In this document: positions 1 to 10,100 of the stretch, piece by piece | How the letters are laid out: each line of letters starts with the position of its first letter | How positions within the stretch are numbered: position 1 is the stretch's first letter | DNA from: Symbiodinium natans | Lineage: Eukaryota; Sar; Dinophyceae; Suessiales; Symbiodiniaceae | Direction of reading: 5' to 3' | Assembly (NCBI GenBank): GCA_905221605.1 | Contig: CAJNDS010000144.1 | Coordinates: 152,501-215,832 of the forward strand | DNA: 63,332 nt | Position numbers and translations under genes: made by a program | The notes under the pieces: generated by a model | Seen by the model: only the letters and a program-made list of their open reading frames with translations | Databases searched by the model: none | Told to the model about the DNA's origin: nothing

Positions 1-737
1 CATGTTTAGGGTTTAGGCTTTAGGGTTTAGGGTTTAGGGTTTAGGGTTTAGGTCAGGGTTTAGGGTTTAGGTACCTGCATCTCTGACAGGTAGGGCTTGT
101 AGGGCTTCAGGTCTAGGGGCTTAGGGTTTCTAAGGTTTAGGGTTTAGGGCTTAATGTCGGACTTCAGGGGATTATCTTGGCTCCTGCAGTTCTCATTCTG
201 TGGGTTTTTCGTTGAGGGGTTTAGAGTAATAGTAACCAGGAAGATATGTACCCCCCCCTAAACCCTAAACCCCAAACCCCAAACCCCAAACCCTAAACCC
301 TAAACCCTAAACCCTAAACCCTAAACCCCAAAAACAAACAAACAAAATAACAAAAAACAAAGAAAGAATAAAAACAAAAAATGGGATTCACAAGTAAAGG
401 TCTCGGCATGAGCCCTGCCATCCTCCAAGCACCTCCGGGCTTTGGGTGGCCTTGTGCGGGCCTGCCTAAACCCTAAACCCTAAACCCTAAACCCTAAACC
501 CTAAACCCTAAACCCTAAACCCTAAACCCTAAACCCTAAACCCTAAACCCCAAACCTACCCCAAACCTTACATGGCTTTGGGCTTTGGGATTCAGGAACC
601 CCAACATGATGTTGGGACCAATTTAGTTTGAACGGGTATTTTGGGCAGTGCCCAGGGTTTGGGGTTTAGGGGGTTTTGTAGGAATGCAGGGGGGGGGAGG
701 GTGACTATTGTGGCTCCTGCATTACGCCACTACTTAC
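1..737. repeat. Telomere-type mosaic, no gene
   Basis: TTTAGGG and CCCTAAA arrays of 3-14 units separated by short unique pieces. The piece near 390-465 is open on both strands but lacks a convincing donor. Confidence 0.8.
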
Positions 738-874
738 CTGTCTTGGGCGAAGACATAGGTCCACCTTGGGGGCGCACATTCTGCAGATCGTGGTGAAGAA
801 GCCCTTCCAGTGGTCTGGGTGTTTCATCTCGAGCTTGATGTAGATGTTGGGCACGATGGCCTTGCCGACCAACC
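738..874 (-). CDS. Candidate exon (minus), unknown protein
   Basis: Reads IYIKLEMKHPDHWKGFFTTI then CRMCAPKVDLC and ends at GACAG|GTAAGT, a consensus donor. A second frame is also open, so the phase is not settled. Confidence 0.45.
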
Positions 875-1132
875 CTCACAAGCACAAAAGCAGTCATTCC
901 CCTTAGCTGCTCGCTGTCACCAAAGCAAGAAGCAAGAAGCAGTCGCTCTTCATGTCAGTAAAAACTGCTCCTATCCCACCCGGCTGGTAGGCCAAACACC
1001 CCCAAACACCCAAACCGTAAACCCTACTTAGACCCTAAACCCTAAACCCTAAACCCTAAACCCTAAACCCTTTCCACAGCTCAGCCCTCAGTCCATAAGC
1101 GCATTCGAGAATGTCAAGGCCCCTGCCTGCAC

Positions 1133-1177
1133 CTGTCTCGCGGCATACTCGGCCCGAGCAAAAGATGGGTCATCTGC
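1133..1177 (-). CDS. Candidate 45-base exon (minus)
   Basis: Lies between CTTTCAG and GACAG|GTGCAG. Very short and therefore weak; 15 codons, so it keeps the phase of its neighbour. Confidence 0.35.
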
Positions 1178-1363
1178 CTGAAAGGGTTTAGGGTTTAGGG
1201 TTTGGGGTTTGGGGTTTGGGGTTTAGGGTTTAGGGTTTAGGGTTTAGGGTTTAGGGTTTAGGGTTTAGGGTTTAGGGTTTAGGCTGAAGGCCCTAAACCT
1301 TGAATCCTGAACCCTAAACTTTAAACAGCTCTAGACCCATACAGCTGCCCAGAGAAACCTTAC

Positions 1364-1538
1364 CTTTGCTGGGCTTCTGGGGATTCAGCTGATGTCATAG
1401 CGACCATATTCTGGAAGATGGAAACTTGCGCCCACGAAAGGTTGCCGGTCTCCTGGCACAGCGCGCCTTGCCGGCAATCACAAAGGAAGCCATACGTCGC
1501 GCACGCGTGAGAGCAGCCTAGACACCAACAGAGGATTT
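1364..1538 (-). CDS. Candidate Cys-rich exon (minus)
   Basis: Reads ILCWCLGCSHACATYGFLCD and on to SAESPEAQQ between CTGCAG acceptor and AAAG|GTAAGG donor; 175 bases open. Seven Cys in the first 30 residues suggest a metal-binding or disulfide-rich domain. Not recognised. Confidence 0.5.
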
Positions 1539-1752
1539 CTGCAGGGCATCGGCCGTTATGGAACCCCGACTACGTCATACAAGCCTGCCGACTGACTTTG
1601 CATGCCGATGCTGTGGTGAAGTGGTGAGAAGTGGTGAGATTCAGTAACTGCAGCCGACATGAGCCGAAAAGGAAGGTGGATGAGCGGAATGCCCTAAACC
1701 CTAAACCCTAAACCCTAAACCCTAAACCCTAAACCCTAAACCCCAAACTCTC

Positions 1753-1835
1753 TTTACCTACAGCCTTATAGGTTCTACCCACAAATCAAAAGGTAGCTAC
1801 TACTAAACCGTAGGTAAATAGACTCTCAGGTAAGG
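1753..1835. mobile_element. Dispersed element, family E
   Basis: CTTTACCTACAG...CCGTAGGTAAATAG forms inverted ends. A related copy at 30660-30735 shares the TTATRGGTTCTA core. Confidence 0.45.
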
Positions 1836-2100
1836 TTAAGGGCTTAGGGCAGGCCTCCGCCAATCCGAATAAGCCTCCCAAACTCGAAAGCCCCGAGCCC
1901 GAAGCCGGCAAGAGGCCGAAAAGCTTGAGGCATGTCATCCCCAACCCTTACACTCTAAACCCCTAAACCCCTAAGCCCCGTAAGCCCCTAAGCCCCTAAA
2001 CCCCTAAACCCCTAAATAAACCCTAAACCCTAAACCCTAAACCCTGAACCCTAAACCCTACACCCTAGCAGAGGCACAACATGGCACGCACAGCCCTTAC

Positions 2101-2149
2101 AGGAGAGCTCCCCAAGAGCCGCGGCAGCGATCCCCCATTCGAGGTGGGC
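2101..2149 (-). CDS. Candidate exon (minus): AHLEWGIAAAALGELS
   Basis: A short open segment between TCTCAG acceptor and CTCCT|GTAAGG donor. The plus strand is open too. Confidence 0.4.
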
Positions 2150-3822
2150 CTGAGACGACAGGGTTTAGGGTTTAGGGTTTAGGGTTCAGGGTTTAGGGTT
2201 TAGGGCTTAGGGTTCAGGGTTCAGGGTTTAGGGTTTAGGGTAAAGGCTTTCGGGTTTAGGGTGTAGGGTTGGGGTTCAGGGTTTTGGGTTCAGGGGTTCA
2301 GGGTTTCGGGTTTAGGGTTTTCGGGTTACTCCAAGAGTAAACCCAGGAATGGCACGGGTGCCCTTTCTTGGGCCTTAGAAGGGGCCTCAGAAGGTAACCC
2401 CAACTCTAAACTACGGGAATAGAGGCCGGTTTAGGTTTAGGGTTCAGGGTTTAGGGTTTAGGGTTTAGGGTTTAGGGTTTAGGGTTTAGGGTTTAGGGCA
2501 ATTCTTTCTCATCTTGGGTGGTTCGAGGGGTGAGGGGTGGGGGAAACAAAAAGCATGAGGCTAACACAATTTGGTTTTTTGTTGGTTGTCTAGTTGGTTC
2601 TAGCATGGGTTGGGGATTGGCTCGAAGTAGCGAAAGGGCCGATTGAGTGGTCCGAAGGTGGGATGGACAACTCCATGACGGAGTGAGGTTGGGGGACAGG
2701 GCTTGCTGACGAAAAACACAAACTGTCTGTATACTTCTCAATGTTTTGGTAGCTGCTTGACTAGTGAAAGCTAGTAACATGAGCTGCTGAACCCTAAACC
2801 CTAAACCCTAAACCCTAAACCCTAAACCCTAAACCCTAAACCCTAAACCCTAAACCCTAAACCCCAGTCGCTCAGGGACGGACACCGTGCCCAAAAGGGG
2901 CGACAAAGGCGGACCAGCCGGGGAAGCTGGTGGTCTGCACAAGCTCTTGAATTCGGGTTTAGGGTTTAGGGTTTAGGGTTTAGGGTTTAGGGTTTAGGGT
3001 TTAGGGTTTAGGGTTTAGGGTTTAGGGTTTAGGTTTTAGGGTTTAGGGTTTAGGGTCTAGGGTCTAGGGTCTAGAGTTTAGGGTTTAGGGTTTCGGTTTT
3101 GGGCTTAGGGTTTAGGCTTGGATCCTGGTGCCTCGTCTTCAGCTAGCTGACAAAGCGTAATTTGAGGGCCTGAGGTTTAGGGTGTAGGGCTTGGGGTTTA
3201 GGTTTTGGAGTTTAGGGCTGCGAAAGAAGCCTACCCCCGTTTGCGGTTTCGGTTCTTTGCTTGATGTTTGGTGGGGGCACAACAGGGTGCCACTGGGGGC
3301 CAAATCCCTGAAAGGGTTTAGGGTTTGGGGGGGGGGGGGGGGGGGGGGGGGGGGCATTTTGGCGACCTCGGAATTGGTCCAGCAACCTTTCGGCGGTTCA
3401 GGGCTTATGGGCGATAATAGGCCCTATAATTCCCAAAAGCAACCCTATAAAGGGCCTTTTTAAGGGGTTATAGGGCATAGTCTGTGGAGAAGTGGTGCAA
3501 AGAAGTGAGGGGCTACTACATCCACTGAAGCCTTCTCTAGATCCCTGCAGGGGCCCCAAAAGCTTCCAAAGCCCCAAACCCTAAACCCTAAACCCCAAAC
3601 CCCAAACCCTTCAATCAGGGTCTGCAACGGGATCGGTCCTGAAGTTCTCCGTGCCTCGGCACGCCATCTCGGGAATTTGAGGTTTCCGGGGCTTGGGCTG
3701 CAGGGTAAAGGGTTCAGGGTTTGGGGGGTTAGGGCCCTGAAGCCATAAACCCTACAAACCCGAAACCCTACTCAATGCTTTGGTGCCATATGTTTGTTGG
3801 AAAGTATTTGCGGTTTAGGGTT

Positions 3823-3912
3823 GGGATGTTCCCCCCTTATACGAGAAGTCCTGAGTGCTGATACCCCATATTTTAATCCAGATTAAGGACTGCTAGTCTA
3901 AGGAGACATCCC
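3823..3912. mobile_element. Small inverted-repeat element, family A
   Basis: Ends GGGATGTTCCCCCC...and complement, with an inner inverted AGTCCT / AGGACT pair. About 90 bases with no coding capacity; flanked by AAGCTT on one side as in the other copies. Confidence 0.6.
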
Positions 3913-4594
3913 AAGCTTACGCTTAAGGGCGTAAGGCTTAGGGTTTATGGGCGTTCGCCATGGGATATGGGATAGCACCAGCAGCTGCAGACCTAATGTT
4001 GACCGCGAGCCTCCACCCCCCCCACCTCCCCTCCCTAAGAGGAAAACAAACAAAAGTTCCAGACCCGAGAATGCAAAACTAAAACCCTAAACCCCTCAAC
4101 CCGAAAGCCTTTACCCTAAACCCCAAACCCTAAACCCTAAATCTCAGGGCCGGACCCTTGTGGAAGAAGGTGCCCGGTGGTCCCTGTTCCGGGGCACCTG
4201 ATGTTGGGTTGAGGGTTTAGGGTTTAGGGTTTAGGGTTTAGGGTTTAGGGTTTAGGGTTTAGGGTTTAGGGTTTAGGGTTTAGGGTTTAGGGTTTAGGGT
4301 TAGGGATCAGGGTTTAGGGCTTCGGGGGCATAGCTTGGCCGCTTAAGAGCCCTCTCAAGAGAGAGGTTCCCAAACAGGATCCACTTCATCCAAAGAAGGG
4401 ATCACAACAACAAAAATCCCCAAGGTTCTACCTGGGGTACACGCCTCATACAACCCTAAACATCCCTAAGACCCAGCACCTAGGGTTTAGGGTTTAGGGT
4501 TTAGGGTTTAGGGATAGGGTGAGATCGGAAGGCCTTGGCTTCAGTCTTCAAAGCTTTCGCGCTCGGAGGCGGGTTTAGGTTAGGGTTTGGGGTT

Positions 4595-4830
4595 TGGGGT
4601 TTAGGGGTTTAGGGGTTTAGGGGTTTAGGGGTTTAGGGGTTTAGGGGTTTAGGGGTTTAGGGGTTTAGGGGTTTAGGGGTTTAGGGGTTTAGGTGTTTAG
4701 GGGTTTAGGGGTTTAGGGGTTTAGGGGTTTAGGGGTTTAGGGGTTTAGGGGTTTAGGGGTTTAGGGGTTTAGGGGTTTAGGGGTTTAGGGGTTTAGGGGT
4801 TTAGGGGTTTAGGGGTTTAGGGGTTTAGGG
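4595..4830 (+). repeat. Octamer array (TTTAGGGG)n
   Basis: About 28 near-perfect copies of an 8-base unit, one G longer than the telomere heptamer, grading into heptamers at both ends. Confidence 0.9.
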
Positions 4831-5342
4831 TTTAGGGTTTGGGGTTCAGGGGTTAGGGCTTGGTGTGTAGGGTGTAGGGTTCATCCAGACGGATTAGCTC
4901 AGGGGCTTAGGTTTCGGTCTGAGGAGGCAGGGAGTTAAGGTTTACGGCCGCGGCCTTACAAGATACGGCCGCGCGACCCTGTGCCGAGGGATGGATGCGA
5001 TACGTGTCGGAAATTGCAGCCTTCTAGGTTAGGGTTTAGGGTTTGGGGTTTAGGGTTTTAGGGTTCAGGGTTCAGGGTTTAGGGTTTAGGGTTTAGGCCC
5101 TTTTAGGCCCGAAAAATCACGGTCTGAGATGCTTGCTGGGCTTCTTCTCCGCCTGCACCACAAGCAGGCTTTCGGGCTTCTGGGGTTGAATACCAGCCAG
5201 AATTGCAGGCGTCCATGCAGAAGCACTCTACCGGCACAGAAGCTGCTCATAATTGCTCAGAACTCTCGCGCTGACCAGAATCCTAAGCACTTAACCCAAG
5301 ACCCGAAACCCTAAACCCTACCCTACACGCTAAACCCTAAAC

Positions 5343-5438
5343 CCTGGCCTTTTTTAGCAATCGTCGCGCTGTGCGCTGATGCAGGAGCAATTCTTGCGTC
5401 ATGCGCCCGGTCTTGTGCCCAAGGCGCACAGCCAGAAC
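5343..5438 (-). CDS. Candidate exon (minus), basic helix
   Basis: Reads VLAVRLGHKTGRMTQELLLH then QRTARRLLKKAR after a GAGTAG acceptor. It ends at a telomere-derived CAGG|GTTTAG donor or a TAG stop. Not recognised. Confidence 0.45.
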
Positions 5439-5837
5439 CTACTCACCCTAAACCCGCGAAACCCTGTAATTGCATCCTAACCTCTCTCATGATCCAATCA
5501 CGGCGTTGACAAACTCCACGACAAGCTCCTTCGAAGCTGAATCCCATGCAGGCAACGACGCGTTTCGAATGCAAGTTGGAATATGTTGGGCATGCGTCTT
5601 CTGATGCTTTATCTTGTTGCCAGGATATGTATCGCATCATCTAAATTCCGTGCTTAAGAACGCAACAAAAACCTGGCCGCTAGCTTCCCAAAAGAGACTC
5701 AACATGGAACCTGTATCTTCTCGCTGCAAAGAACTGCACTTGCAGCAACAACGGCCTTAACCCGGGGTTTAGGGTTTAGGGTTTAGGGTTTAGGGTTTAG
5801 GGTTTAGGGTTTAGGGTTCTCCGGCACTACGAAAATA

Positions 5838-5968
5838 TCGGCTCTTGAGGCGGGGGTTCAAGGGGGGTATGTAAGCCAAGGTTCCCCTCGTACTCCCTAC
5901 TACTCCGATAAGCTTCCCTAAGGTTCCCTAGGTACTTGCCCCGCTTGAACCCCCCGTCCCTTAAGAAC
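5838..5968. mobile_element. Dispersed element, family D
   Basis: About 130 bases sharing an inverted copy at 18059-18178, including AACCTTAGGGAAGCTTA (complement here) and the CATACCCCCCTTG / CAAGGGGGGTATG end. Confidence 0.6.
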
Positions 5969-6037
5969 CCTATAACCTTAAACCCTAAACCCTAAACCCT
6001 AAACCCTAAACCCTAAACCCTAAACCCTAAACCCTAC

Positions 6038-6139
6038 GAAAGAGGTCAGAACTTGGAGAAAGCAACCGGCCACATCCGACACACACTTTCTGAAATGTTG
6101 CCGAGGTTCCGCAACCTCACTTGGAGCCTGCTCAAGCTG
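6038..6139. CDS. Candidate exon, strand undecided
   Basis: On plus it reads NLEKATGHIRHTLSEMLPRF; on minus it is open with a GTAGGG donor. Both look protein-like, a common ambiguity for short GC-rich exons. Confidence 0.4.
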
Positions 6140-6822
6140 CTTGGTTTTAGGGTTTAGGGTTTAGGGTTTAGGGTTGAGGGTTTAGGGTTTAGGGTTCAGG
6201 GCTACACGTGGGCCATGGGCCATTGGGGCGTACCCTAAACCCGAAAAGGCCAAAACTTAAAGGGCTCTTAAGGCAAGCTGAGGAACTGCGAACGGAGTAA
6301 CATAGGGGTCGGAATAATTGCAAATAGTATTCCTTTGGGGTCCCTTTATATGTATACCATAATACCCCCCAAAACCCTAATTCTAAGTATTCAGGCCTCT
6401 ATATCAGACGTGGTCCAAACCGTTTCACATGGCCATGTTCCAGGACGCCCTGTCTCACGGATGTTTTCACACGAGACCAAACACTGGCTGTAGGGTTTAG
6501 GGTTTAGGGTTTAGGGTTTAGGTTAGGGTTCGGGACCATAACCCTTATAGGATGCTTCGGTGAAGGCCAACCCTAAACCCTAAACCCTCAAACCAACCCA
6601 GAATCTACCCCAAAATGCTCTCTTCTGTACTAGGATGGCCCATAAAACCCTCTGAACAAATATTCCTAAAGTTGATCATCTTCAACCCCCAATAAGGAAA
6701 AACTATGGAATCTCCTAAGGGCCTACGTAAGCCCCCAAACCCTGAGCCCTAAACCTCAACCTTAAACCCTAAGCCCTAACCCTAAACCCTAAACCCTGAA
6801 CCCTAAACCCTAAACCCTAAAC

Positions 6823-6943
6823 CCTGTTTTCCGAGATGCCGGCCTCCAGCATCGGAGCGTGGCCGGCACGCGACACCTCCTTCAAGCGAGCCTTGGGCAG
6901 TGCCTCAACGATGGCCTGCTGACGGCTGGGGAGGAAAGCGTTG
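6823..6943 (-). CDS. Hydrolase exon: catalytic histidine
   Basis: Reads NAFLPSRQQAIVEALPKARL then KEVSRAGHAPMLEAGISENR after an AACAG acceptor. AGHAPMLE carries the catalytic His. The frame runs into TTTAGGG, where GTT-TAG gives either a stop made by the telomere repeat or a GTTTAG donor. Confidence 0.75.
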
Positions 6944-7070
6944 CTGTTTGTTGTTGCTTTTCTGTCTTCTGTCTGTGTGTGTATGTTTATAAAAAATAGT
7001 ATATATATATACATATATATTGACTACTATTATTCTTATTATTATTACTATTTGTTATATATATATATAC

Positions 7071-7108
<38 letters not shown>

Positions 7109-7109
7109 T

Positions 7110-7141
<32 letters not shown>

Positions 7142-10100
7142 GGGTAGGGTTTAGGGCCCAACTCTTGCAAATCTCCGCGGCGCATGTCCGTACAGAGTCT
7201 TCAAACTTCAACACCCCGAACCCTAAAACCGTGTAAGCCCCCAACTTACGATCCTGAAGCCGCAAGACCGCAAAACCGCCAAACTTTGTGTTCAAACCCT
7301 GAAAACCCGGTTTTGGGTTTAGGGGGTTTGGGGTTTAGGGTTTAGGGTTCAGGGTTCAGGGTTTAGGGTTTAGGGTTTAGGGTTTGACTAGCCGGCCGGC
7401 CTTCGAATCCTCGGCGGAGACAAGACCGTCTTCGGCACCTGGCGATTGGGACTTAGGCTGCGAGCCACCAAGGCCTCAACCACACACACACACACACACA
7501 CACACAAGCCAGAAAACTAAAACCGACCAAATGATCGAGCCCGGAACATGAATCAAGGAACCTCCCTCAACCCCAAATCCCAAGAAAACCTCAAACCTTA
7601 TACCTACATACACCTACATACACCCCGTATACACCCTAAATCCTAAATTTAAAACCATGGACCCTGAGCTCTAAACCCTAAACCCTGAATCCTGAAACCT
7701 AGACCCTGAGCCCTAAGGACCGATACCCTAAACCCTAAACCCTAAGCCCTTAATCCCAAACTATGCACCCGACACACTGCCGCCTGGCCTCGCACCACCA
7801 GCGCAGGCAGGCCCTGGCAGGCCGCCACGTCTGCATCCGTGGCGTTGCGCACCTGCCTGTAGTAGGCCTTGCACCTTCCAGGGCAGGGTTGAGGGTTTAG
7901 GGTTAGGGTTCAGGGTTTAGGGTTTAGGGTTTAGGGTTGAGTATGGGGGCTTTTGCAAAATTGGGAGCTTTGTCCAGTGACTCATTTAATGGCAAGAGTA
8001 ATGGCGCATGACAAGGAACCTAGGCCCATCAAACATAGGGGGAAGTAAGGGGTATAGTACTCATCTTAGATTGCCCTCAATCCAACACATGGGCATATCC
8101 CAAAATACGGGGCACCCCTTTTGCACCCCAAATAGAGTAGAATCCCCTTAAAGGGAATCCCAAAAAGGGTACCCCTATTTTCGGAAACACCCCCTAAACC
8201 CTAAACCCTAAACCCTCAACCCTAAACCCTAAACCCTAAACCCGAAACCCCATTTGACTGCCAGGGCGCATGTACATGGGATTGCCGTTGCAGGCGTCTT
8301 CCTCCTGCTTGCGCAGCTCAGGGTCGCAGGAGGCGGCAAGCGCCATCTTCAAGAAAGCATCCGTCATCCCATGCCTCAACTGTTGGTTAGTAGGGAACCC
8401 GAAGCCCTAACCCTAAACCCCTAAACCCTAAACCCTAAACCCTAAACCCTAAACCCTAAACCCTAAACCCTAAACCCTAAACCCTAAACCCTAAACCCTA
8501 AACCCTAAACCCTACTAATCAACAGTAAGATGCTGCATCCACCGCAGGACAAAGACAGGGAGGTTGAAGACCGGATGGCCTGAAGCAAACGGGCTTTAAG
8601 GGTTTAGGGTTTAGAGTTTAGGGTTTAGGGTTCAGGCGGTATGGTAGGGTGGTGAGTTGAGTCATGATATCCTTCTCCCCAAACCCTAAGCCCTGAGGCC
8701 TAGAACCCTGAACCCTGAACCCCTGAACCCTGAACCCTAAACCCTGAACCCTAAACCCTAAACCCTAAACCCTAAACCCTAAAACCTAAACCCTAAACCC
8801 TAAACCCTAAACCCCAAACCCCAAACCCCAACCCCCCCCCCCCCCCCCCCCAACATCTCCAGCAACCTTCGGGAAACGTCTTCGCCGCGCCGAGCAGAAC
8901 CAGACCCGAGACCGACTGGAGCTCGTCGGGCGCCAGGGACGCCATCAAGCCTGGGTGTGTTTAGGGTTTAGGGTTTAGGGTTTAGGGTTTAGGGTTTAGG
9001 GTTTAGGGTTTAGGGTTTAGGGTTTAGGGTTTAGGGTTTACTTTGCCCTAGCCCTAAACCCTGAACCCTATGCTTCCTAAACCCCAAACCCCACACCCTA
9101 AACCCTAAACCCTACACCCTGAACCCTGAACCCGAAACCCGAAACGCTAAACCCTAAACCTTAACCCTTAACCCTGAGCCGAATCGTGCAACCCGGAGGT
9201 CTTTCACACCCTAAGAACACCACACAAGTCCTTAGACCCAGCATCTGCCAGAAACTGCGGGATGCGTCAATTATGGAATAGTCCTTGGATTTAGGGTTTA
9301 GGGTTTAGAGCTTAGTGAGAAAAATCCTAGATTCAGGGCTTTGTGCTACGACTTGGAGGGCACAAACCCAAAACCCTAGAAGCCCAGACAGTCTCTTGAC
9401 GTAAGATTTTTTGCAAAAATCTGCAGGGCAGCCATAAACCCTAAACCCTAAACCCCAAACCCCAAACCCCAAACCCTACCAGTCTCTGCACATCTGTCAA
9501 CATGCCCAACGCGCTGAAGACAAGACATGCGCAATGCATGTTTGGGGTTAAGGGTTGAGGGTTTAGGGTTTAGGGTTTAGGGTTTAATTAGGGTTTAGGG
9601 TTTAGGGTTTAGGGTTGAGGGTTCAACTTTTAGTGTTTCGGATCTACCTTCAACTTAAGCGTCCAGCCAAATCTTGCATGATTAGTGCCAGTTCCCCTTG
9701 GTTTGGGTGGTGCTTCACGGGCTCTGTCTGGGGTCTAGGGTCTGTTTCAAGCAAGGTTCATCCATCCCATCAATGGCCCCTCTACACCCTACACCCTACA
9801 GCCTACACGCTACACGCCACAGCCTAAACCCTACACCCTACACCCTACACCCTACACCTTACACCCTACACCCTAAACCCTAAACCCTAAACCCTAACCA
9901 CAACAGTCCAGCTTGAACGTGCCGCGCGTCGAATCACCAGATGAGTGCCGAAGGAGTGTCCTGCTACCTTCCCAGGAAGGGGCTTCGAGGGTTTTAGGGG
10001 TTATTTAGGGTTTAGGGTTTAGGATTTGGGGTTTAGGGTTTGGGGTTTCGGGTTTGAGGTTTAGGATTTGGGGTTTCGGGTTTGGGGGTTTTAGGATTTG

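Larger units (their letters stand above)
2150..5342. repeat. Telomere-type mosaic with candidate exons and small elements
   Basis: Mostly TTTAGGG/CCCTAAA arrays. Unique pieces at 2875-2950, 3605-3700, 4965-5027 and 5100-5290 are open but not assignable. A poly-G run of about 26 lies at 3329-3354. Confidence 0.7.
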
